A stretch of DNA of 22,770 bases from JBGSYN01 sp041750975. Its GTDB lineage: Bacteria > Pseudomonadota > Alphaproteobacteria > Geminicoccales > Geminicoccaceae. The translations under genes were made by a program, and so were the position numbers. The stretch covers positions 1 to 22,770 of the forward strand of contig JBGSYN010000236.1 of NCBI GenBank assembly GCA_041750975.1, in the 5' to 3' direction. Below, in pieces: positions 17,522 through 22,770 of this stretch. Below the pieces are notes generated by a model. It ran no database searches. It was not told the DNA's origin and saw only the letters and a list, made by a program, of their open reading frames with translations. How positions within the stretch are numbered: the stretch's first letter is position 1; each line of letters opens with the position of its first letter.

Positions 17522-18639
17522 GGCGCGGCGCGATCTTCGGCGATGAAAACGCAATTCCTCCCATCGCGTTTGGCCCGATACAGAGCCTGGTCGGCACGGC
17601 TCAGCAGCAGGAGCGGATCGTCGGGACATTCCTTGAAAACGACCCCGCCGATGCTCACCGTCAGGCGGAAATGGCGGTCGCCGCAACGAAACGGGTGGTC
17701 GACGACATTGCAGCGAAGCTGTTCCGCCCATTCAAGCACCGCATCGGCACTGATGTTGGTGAGCAGTGCGGCGAATTCTTCGCCGCCGAGCCGGGCCAAG
17801 GGATAGATGCGTGGCAAGGTGCGGCGGCACAGATACACCAGTGCGGCCAACGCTTCATCGCCGGCTTGATGTCCATAGGCGTCATTGATCGCCTTGAAGT
17901 GGTCGACATCGATCATCAGCAACGCATGGCCCCGATCCTCCGAATCGGGCATCGTCTCGGGGGTCCGTAGGATTTCGAAAAAGCGTCGTCGATTGATCGC
18001 CCCAGTGAGATCGTCGGTATCCGCAAGACGCCGCAACTCCCGTTCGAGGGCGCGGCGTTCGGCGACCTCACGGGCAAGGGCCAAGTTAGTCTGCTCGACC
18101 CGCCGAAGCGCCTCGCCGACCTCGGTTCTGGCGATTGTCATGGTCTCAGCAAAACGGAGAAGGTCGGTCGGCACGGCCTGCGCCCTAGCGTTCGACACAG
18201 CCGATGAGCCTTTGCAGGTCGGAGTGAGGCAGGTCAGTGTGACCATGATATCCCGCGTACCGGTCGCGTCGCCACGAAACCGGATCGTTCGCCCGCCCTT
18301 GGTGGCAACCGCTAACTCCAATGCGGACGCGTTGTCGTGCCGTTGCAGCCAGCACAGGAAGTCGCCGACCCGATCGCCGGTGAATTCCTTGGCGTCGATC
18401 GCCTGGCGAAACCAGTCGCAGAAATCCGCGCCATCGACCAGATCTTCGGCCAGCCGCGGCAGGATCGATTTGACGGCGATGTTGGCGTGGACGACGCGAA
18501 GATCGGTATCGAGCAGGATGAAGCCCTCGGTCAGACGGTCGATCGCTGCCAATAGCCGCTCGTCCGAGGGAAAAAAGTCGCCAGTTACAGGTCGTGCGGT
18601 CGACACAACGGCAGATAACTGGGGTAGGGACAGAGGCAT
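17488..18639 (-). CDS. PAS-GGDEF protein, probable diguanylate cyclase
   Basis: 383 residues. A PAS-like sensor segment (about 27-135, with LTEGFILLDTDLRVVHAN) is followed by a coiled coil (about 165-205) and a C-terminal GGDEF domain (about 206-370). The active-site motif is GGEEF (285-289), a catalytically competent variant. The metal-binding aspartate D244 (MIDVDHFK) and the NDAYGHQAGDEAL substrate loop are intact. The inhibitory RxxD site expected just upstream of GGEEF is absent (PRIY in its place), so product inhibition through this site is unlikely. No transmembrane helix, so a cytoplasmic sensor. A strong start-site motif is not evident. It is convergent with map (34-bp overlap) and divergent from the glycosylase gene. 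Confidence 0.88.
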   Translation of the reverse strand: MPLSLPQLSAVVSTARPVTGDFFPSDERLLAAIDRLTEGFILLDTDLRVVHANIAVKSILPRLAEDLVDGADFCDWFRQAIDAKEFTGDRVGDFLCWLQRHDNASALELAVATKGGRTIRFRGDATGTRDIMVTLTCLTPTCKGSSAVSNARAQAVPTDLLRFAETMTIARTEVGEALRRVEQTNLALAREVAERRALERELRRLADTDDLTGAINRRRFFEILRTPETMPDSEDRGHALLMIDVDHFKAINDAYGHQAGDEALAALVYLCRRTLPRIYPLARLGGEEFAALLTNISADAVLEWAEQLRCNVVDHPFRCGDRHFRLTVSIGGVVFKECPDDPLLLLSRADQALYRAKRDGRNCVFIAEDRAAPQTATASLPEA

Positions 18640-18789
18640 CGCTCACGAGACCAGCAACTCAGGGTTATCTCAGGTCTCAGTTTTTCTACCATGAAATTGC
18701 GTGTGTAAAGACCCGACCCCCTCTTTCCACCTGGAACTGAACGAATTGTAATTCAACCGCGCACGACCCGCGGGGTAGACGCGTCGAGC
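18640..18789. promoter_or_regulatory. Divergent intergenic region between GGDEF gene and DNA glycosylase
   Basis: 150 bases between two outward-facing starts, including an AT-richer stretch near 18677-18710. A 6-bp inverted repeat (GAGACC 18647-18652, GGTCTC 18673-18678) lies in the GGDEF leader. No convincing -35/-10 pair was identified. Confidence 0.3.
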
Positions 18790-19437
18790 ATGAATTTCGA
18801 TCATTTGCACAATGACCTTGAGCTGCAGCTAAAGCGCCTCGGCGCCCGACAGCCCATCTTCGAGCAAGCCCTGCTTCGCTACGGCCGGCCGGACCCGCAC
18901 TTGCGGCGGCCCGGCTTCGCCGCCTTGGCGCAGATCGTGGTCGCCCAGCAGGTCAGCACCGTCTCGGCCCGTGCGGTCTGGAACCGGCTGGTCGCTGCCG
19001 CGGGAGGGCCGTTGACACCGCAGGGCTTTATCGACCTGGGCCACGAAGGCTGGCGGCAGGCGGGCCTCACACGGCCAAAGCAAGGCTACATCAAGGCCCT
19101 GGCGGAGGCTATTCTGGAGGGTTCCTTCGACTCGGCCCAACTCGAAACGCTCGACGATGACGCAGCGAGGGCGGCGTTGATCGCACGCCCCGGCTTCGGA
19201 CGATGGAGTGCGGAGATCTATCTCCTGATGGCGCTCCGGCGGCCGGACATATTTCCGGCAGGCGACCTTGCGGTCCGCCTCGGCTATCGCGACCTTGCCG
19301 GCGCCGCCGAGACGGCGAGCGAAAAGGACCTGCGCCTGATCGCCGAGCCCTGGAGTCCCTACCGCTCCTGTGCGGCCTTGATGCTATGGCATGTCTATCT
19401 GGCCAATCGCGCCAAGGACGCGCCCTTGCCCGGATAA
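18790..19437 (+). CDS. AlkA-like DNA-3-methyladenine glycosylase (HhH-GPD)
   Basis: 215 residues of the HhH-GPD superfamily, which excises alkylated bases during base excision repair. The helix-hairpin-helix is LIARPGFGRWSAEIYLLMAL (130-149), followed by the catalytic aspartate D159 in FPAGDLAV. IVVAQQVSTVSARAVWNRL (49-67) is the characteristic helix of the AlkA/MAG subgroup. There is no Fe-S cysteine cluster as in Nth/MutY and no N-terminal Ada-like domain. Length matches the short bacterial AlkA forms. A single gene with a weak ribosome binding site, convergent with the TRAP operon. Confidence 0.9.
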   Translation: MNFDHLHNDLELQLKRLGARQPIFEQALLRYGRPDPHLRRPGFAALAQIVVAQQVSTVSARAVWNRLVAAAGGPLTPQGFIDLGHEGWRQAGLTRPKQGYIKALAEAILEGSFDSAQLETLDDDAARAALIARPGFGRWSAEIYLLMALRRPDIFPAGDLAVRLGYRDLAGAAETASEKDLRLIAEPWSPYRSCAALMLWHVYLANRAKDAPLPG

Positions 19438-19487
19438 AAGCTCCAGCGCCGCCCGCCCGGAGCGCCGCTGCTGGTTGCGTAAAAGCG

Positions 19488-20552
19488 CTATTGGCCGGCG
19501 GCCACCTTGGCGATCTCGGCGTCGACCGCTGCCTCGCAATCGGCTGCCGCCTGGGTGAACTTGTCGTACCATTCCTCGCCATACTGCTCGGCGAACCAGT
19601 CGCGCATCGGATCCTTCACGGCGCGGAAGCTCTCCATCTCCTCTTCATTGGGCACGTAGACTTCGCCACCCGATTCGACGAATGCTGCGGTCTGGACCCC
19701 CTCGGCGCCCTTGTTGAACTCGCGCTGCACGGTGGCCATCTGGACGATGCCCGAGACCACCAGGTGCTTGAGATCGTCGGGCAGGCTGTCGATGAAGCTC
19801 TGGCTTGCCGCCATGAAGCCCCATAGATAGGCGTGCTCGTCCAGCGTGGCGAACTTTAACACCTCCTGCATGTTGTTCGGGATGATGTCGGTCGCGGCGT
19901 TCTTCGTACCCTCGACCACGCCGGTCGCAAGCGAGGTGTAAAGCTCGCCCCAGGCCACGGGCGTCGGGTTCGCGCCATAGAACTGCATCATCTCGACGGG
20001 GAGCTGAGAGTTGATCACCCGCATCTTGATACCTTCGAGATCGCCCGCATTCTTGACCAGCTTGTTGGCGGTGAACATGCTGCGGAAGCGTCCGGTATTG
20101 CCGACGCCGACCAGATTGACGTTGCCAGACCGTTCGAGAAAGGCCTCGCGAACCTCGTCGAAGAATTGCCCCTCGATCATGCATTCGGCGACATCGTCGT
20201 CACGGATGACATAGGGCAGTTCGATCGCCTGCAACTCCGGCATGAAGCCGACCAAGCCGCCGAGCGCGGTATGGGCCAGTTCGAGCGTGCCGGCATTGAC
20301 CTGCTCCACCATCTCGCGGAACGATCCCAGTTGCGAGGACGGGAAGATCTGAACCTCGATCCGACCGTTCGAGCGCGTCTCGAGATAGCTCTTCAGGAAC
20401 TCGCCGGCGACATGATCGTCCGACATGGCACCCACCGGTCCCGGATGGCCATATTTGAGCGTGTAATCCGCGGCATCGGCGCCGGCCGCCAAGGCCGAAA
20501 CCATCGCGCCCGCGGCAATGCCGGCAAGGCATCGGTTAGGTAAGCATTTCAT
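19488..20552 (-). CDS. TRAP transporter substrate-binding protein, DctP family
   Basis: 354 residues with a signal peptide (about 1-28, ending AAGADAA before DYTLKYGHP), so periplasmic. DctP features are QIFPSSQLGSFREMVEQV (68-85), the conserved carboxylate-binding arginine R178 in GIKMRVINS, and NPTPVAWGELYTSLATGVVEG (195-215). The ligand is probably an organic acid but cannot be named. ATG 20552 has GGGAGG six bases upstream, the strongest ribosome binding site of the operon. That fits a binding protein made in excess over the membrane subunits. It is the third gene of the TRAP operon, 55 bp after DctM. Confidence 0.93.
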   Translation of the reverse strand: MKCLPNRCLAGIAAGAMVSALAAGADAADYTLKYGHPGPVGAMSDDHVAGEFLKSYLETRSNGRIEVQIFPSSQLGSFREMVEQVNAGTLELAHTALGGLVGFMPELQAIELPYVIRDDDVAECMIEGQFFDEVREAFLERSGNVNLVGVGNTGRFRSMFTANKLVKNAGDLEGIKMRVINSQLPVEMMQFYGANPTPVAWGELYTSLATGVVEGTKNAATDIIPNNMQEVLKFATLDEHAYLWGFMAASQSFIDSLPDDLKHLVVSGIVQMATVQREFNKGAEGVQTAAFVESGGEVYVPNEEEMESFRAVKDPMRDWFAEQYGEEWYDKFTQAAADCEAAVDAEIAKVAAGQ

Positions 20553-20558
20553 CGAAAA

Positions 20559-20564
20559 CCTCCC
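20559..20564 (-). promoter_or_regulatory. Strong ribosome binding site of the TRAP binding protein
   Basis: GGGAGG on the minus strand, six bases before ATG 20552. It is clearly stronger than the sites of the two membrane-subunit genes upstream. Confidence 0.55.
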
Positions 20565-20607
20565 TGTTGGTGATAACCGCTATCTTGAAGACAAGGCGGG
20601 GTCCGCG

Positions 20608-21897
20608 TCAAACCCCCATGCCGAAATAGGCCGGCAGGGTCATCGTCAACGCCGGAAAATAGGTAATCAACAGAATGACGACGACATGGACCATCAGGAA
20701 CGGCGCGAGGTCCTTGGCGATCTCCATGATCGGCAGCCGGGTCAGCGTCGCCGCCACGAACAGCACGAGGCCGAGAGGCGGTGTCGCCAAGCCGACCGTC
20801 AGGTTGACGCACATGATGATGGCGAAATGCAGGGGATGAATGCCGAGCTCGAGCATGGTCGGACCGAGCAGCGGTCCCAGAATGAGGATCGCGGGCCCGG
20901 CATCGAAAAACATGCCGACAATGAACAGGAGGATGTTGATGATCAGGAGGACGATGTAGGGGTTGTCGCTCGCGCCGGTGATTAGCCCCGTCACCATGTT
21001 GGGCACACCGGAGAGCGACGTGACCCAACCGAAGACGGTGGCGGCGCCGACGACCAGAAGGATGCTCGAGGCGGCTATTCCGGCGCGATAGAGCATCTCC
21101 GGAATTTCCCTGACCGGCAGCGTGCGCGTCACCAGAAGGCTCAGCAGCAGCGCATAGGCGACCGCAGCCGCCGCAGCCTCCGTCGGTGTGAAAACGCCGG
21201 AGAGAATGCCGCCCAGAATGATGATCGGCGTCAGCAGGGGCAGGAACGCGCGGCTGAACGCCCGCCCCACTTCGGCCTTAGGCGCCCGTTTCGCCGCTTT
21301 CGGATAGCTCCGCTTGTGGGCCAGATAGCCGGTCATCACCATCAGGCCGAGGCCCATCATGATACCCGGCACGAACCCGGCGAGGAAGAGGCCCCCCACC
21401 GAGACGCCCATGATATAGGCGTAGACGACCATGATGATGCTCGGCGGGATCACCGGACCGATGACCGAGGAGGCAGCCGTGATCGCCGCGGCGAAGCGCC
21501 TTGTATAGCCGTCTTTCTCCATGGCCGGGATCAGGATCGAGCCCAGCGCCGAGGTGTCGGCCACTGCCGAACCGGAAAGGCCGGCAAACAGCATGCTCGA
21601 GACGATATTGACCTGGGCGAGGCCGCCTCGGAAATGGCCGACCAGCGTTTTTGCGAACTCGACCAGTCGTAGCGTGATGGCGCCGGAATTCATCACTTCG
21701 CCGGCCAGGATGAATAGCGGGATGGCGAGGAGCGGGAACTGATTGATGCCGCCGAACACCCGCTGCGGGATCATGTTCAAGAAGACCAGCTGATCGTTCA
21801 AATAGACGCCGACGATCGGCGCGAATATCAGCGCGAAAACGATCGGCACGCCGAGCGCCATCAGCGCCAACAGCAGGAAGAAGAACGTCAGCGGCAT
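20608..21897 (-). CDS. TRAP transporter large permease, DctM family
   Basis: 429 residues with about 11-12 membrane helices, the sodium-coupled transport subunit. Family motifs are present: FAGLSGSAVADTSALGS (103-119), SSVIGPVIPPSIIMV, GVFTPTEAAAAAVAYAL, MFFDAGPAILILGPLL and VNLTVGLATPPLG. The length is standard. It starts 42 bp after the small-subunit stop and has only a weak ribosome binding site. No frameshift or fusion to the small subunit is seen. Confidence 0.94.
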   Translation of the reverse strand: MPLTFFFLLLALMALGVPIVFALIFAPIVGVYLNDQLVFLNMIPQRVFGGINQFPLLAIPLFILAGEVMNSGAITLRLVEFAKTLVGHFRGGLAQVNIVSSMLFAGLSGSAVADTSALGSILIPAMEKDGYTRRFAAAITAASSVIGPVIPPSIIMVVYAYIMGVSVGGLFLAGFVPGIMMGLGLMVMTGYLAHKRSYPKAAKRAPKAEVGRAFSRAFLPLLTPIIILGGILSGVFTPTEAAAAAVAYALLLSLLVTRTLPVREIPEMLYRAGIAASSILLVVGAATVFGWVTSLSGVPNMVTGLITGASDNPYIVLLIINILLFIVGMFFDAGPAILILGPLLGPTMLELGIHPLHFAIIMCVNLTVGLATPPLGLVLFVAATLTRLPIMEIAKDLAPFLMVHVVVILLITYFPALTMTLPAYFGMGV

Positions 21898-21939
21898 GAC
21901 CGCACCGCGCGTCGACGGCCGGGCCGGATGGCTTGCATC

Positions 21940-22491
21940 CTATTCACGAATCTCGTCGGCCCAGACAGCTTCGAGATTGAGCCCCTCATCGGGATTGGCG
22001 ATCCCATGAAGCGCTCTGAGCGCGTGCTCGAGGGCTACCAGGAGAATGAGTGCCGATCCTACGGGAATGGCGGACTGCATCCAGACCATCGAGATACTGA
22101 AGCTCGAGGCCACCTGACGCGCGCCCATCTCGGCGAGCCCGTAGCCTTTCCAGACCATGATCGTCATGGTCGCGACGATGATGAGATTGATCACCAGCAA
22201 CAGGAACTGCTTGAACCGCGGCGGCACCGCCTCGAGCAGAATATCGATATTGATGTGGCCGCCATGGCGCAACGCAATCGGCGCACCCAGAAATGTCAGC
22301 CAGACCATCAGATATTTCGTGGCCTCTTCCGACCATGAAATCGCGTCGTTCAGCACATAACGCCAGAACACCGAGCACGACATAATGACGGTAATCAAGG
22401 CCATCAGCACGATGACGAGATATTTGCAAAGAACGAGCAAGCTGGAATTGACCTCGGCAAGCATCGCCGCCGCACGCGCTACCACGCTCAA
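21940..22491 (-). CDS. TRAP transporter small permease, DctQ family, TTG start
   Basis: 183 residues with four membrane helices (about 18-42, 60-75, 92-115, 137-157). The family motif RYVLNDAISWSEEATKYLMVWLTFLGA (44-70) is present. The start is TTG 22491, since the frame is closed by a TAG 18 bases upstream. GTG 22485 is an alternative two codons in. The TTG overlaps the stop (TGA 22490-22488) of an upstream open frame by four bases, which suggests translational coupling and explains the poor ribosome binding site. The small subunit stabilises the binding-protein/permease complex. Confidence 0.9.
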   Translation of the reverse strand: MSVVARAAAMLAEVNSSLLVLCKYLVIVLMALITVIMSCSVFWRYVLNDAISWSEEATKYLMVWLTFLGAPIALRHGGHINIDILLEAVPPRFKQFLLLVINLIIVATMTIMVWKGYGLAEMGARQVASSFSISMVWMQSAIPVGSALILLVALEHALRALHGIANPDEGLNLEAVWADEIRE

Positions 22492-22770
22492 ATTTCTTGC
22501 TCGATGCTAATCGCTGAGCCTCCAACGCCCCTGATCACGCCGCGATCAAACATGGTTCGAACGATCATGGCAAGCATCTGCCGCAACAAGCCATCCCGAA
22601 ATTCATTTACCACCAACGGCCCCTGAAGTGCGAAGGTATGGGCTCCTTCCGATGCACCACCGGCCGCTGCGGTGAAGATGCAGGCACGGGCGACAATTCG
22701 TTCGTGCAGTTTGCAGTAGGAAGGGTTTGCGAAAGGGGCGGCGCGCCCCTCTCGCCCTCTCCGCGGGATG
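22488..22770 (-). CDS. Possible C-terminal part of an unidentified gene, cut by window edge
   Basis: The minus-strand frame ending at TGA 22488 is open to the window edge, about 93 residues, including HERIVARACIFTAAAG and VVNEFRDGLLRQMLAMIVR and ending AISIEQEI. It resembles no family I can name. Two things favour a real gene: the TTGA overlap with the TRAP small subunit, and a believable helical composition. Against it, the third-position GC is lower than in the neighbours, and a GC-rich hairpin at 22734-22750 could instead mark the end of an upstream unit. The left half, toward the TRAP genes, may be leader DNA. Confidence 0.35.
   Translation of the reverse strand, partial: IPRRGREGRAAPFANPSYCKLHERIVARACIFTAAAGGASEGAHTFALQGPLVVNEFRDGLLRQMLAMIVRTMFDRGVIRGVGGSAISIEQEI

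Noticed and set aside
18647..18678. GAGACC/GGTCTC inverted repeat in the GGDEF leader as an operator
   Set aside because: The arms are only 6 bp with a 20-base spacer, which is expected by chance in sequence of this length.
19438..19487. Bidirectional terminator between the glycosylase and the TRAP binding protein
   Set aside because: GC-rich half-matches are present but give at most a 5-bp stem with no proper T-run, so it is not supportable by eye.
22734..22750. GC-rich 7-bp hairpin (AGGGGCG / CGCCCCT) as a terminator
   Set aside because: Only three T follow on the minus strand and none on the plus strand, and it may lie within a coding frame.

Overview
This is 22.8 kb of GC-rich chromosomal sequence. 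Dense gene packing, ATGA/TTGA overlaps, TTG/GTG starts and the gene families (cox-type molybdenum hydroxylase, TRAP transporter, DUF3616) suggest an alphaproteobacterium. The genus cannot be fixed from the sequence alone. No rRNA, tRNA or CRISPR array was seen.

Layout. (1) Bases 1-477 are the right part of an IS5-like insertion sequence, with the transposase C-terminus. It is followed by an orphan 10+10 bp perfect palindrome (526-550) and a second AT-rich palindrome (556-574). (2) 656-3010, minus strand: a zinc-type alcohol dehydrogenase and a DUF3616 protein. (3) 3085-13851, minus strand: a ten-gene cox-like cluster in the order coxG, coxS, coxL, coxM, [hairpin terminator], coxD (MoxR AAA+ ATPase), coxE (VWA), an XdhC N-domain protein, an XdhC Rossmann-domain protein, a MoeA-like/MocA fusion, and a SufS-type cysteine desulfurase. 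(4) 14033-17521, plus strand, divergent from coxG: a 70-aa protein overlapping an amidase, an EamA-family exporter or permease, and type I methionine aminopeptidase. (5) 17488-18639, minus strand: a PAS-GGDEF protein whose 3' end overlaps map. (6) 18790-19437, plus strand: an AlkA-like DNA glycosylase. (7) 19488-22491, minus strand: a TRAP transporter (small membrane, large membrane and binding protein, in that order), preceded by an open frame that runs off the window edge.

How it fits together. CoxS (two [2Fe-2S]), CoxM (FAD) and CoxL (molybdopterin) form a heterotrimeric molybdenum hydroxylase. CoxL has the RGAGR loop of 'form II' enzymes, not the Cys-containing loop of true CO dehydrogenase. 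It also carries Asn where form II normally has Tyr, so the substrate is open. CoxG would hold or serve the enzyme at the membrane. CoxD and CoxE form a MoxR/VWA maturation pair. The XdhC pair, the MocA-fusion and the cysteine desulfurase make up a plausible dedicated line for cytidylylating, sulfurating and delivering the cofactor. A terminator-like hairpin between coxM and coxD should lower maturation-gene expression relative to the structural genes. The divergent amidase and transporter, and the nearby TRAP system, may supply or process the substrate, but that link is inference from position only.
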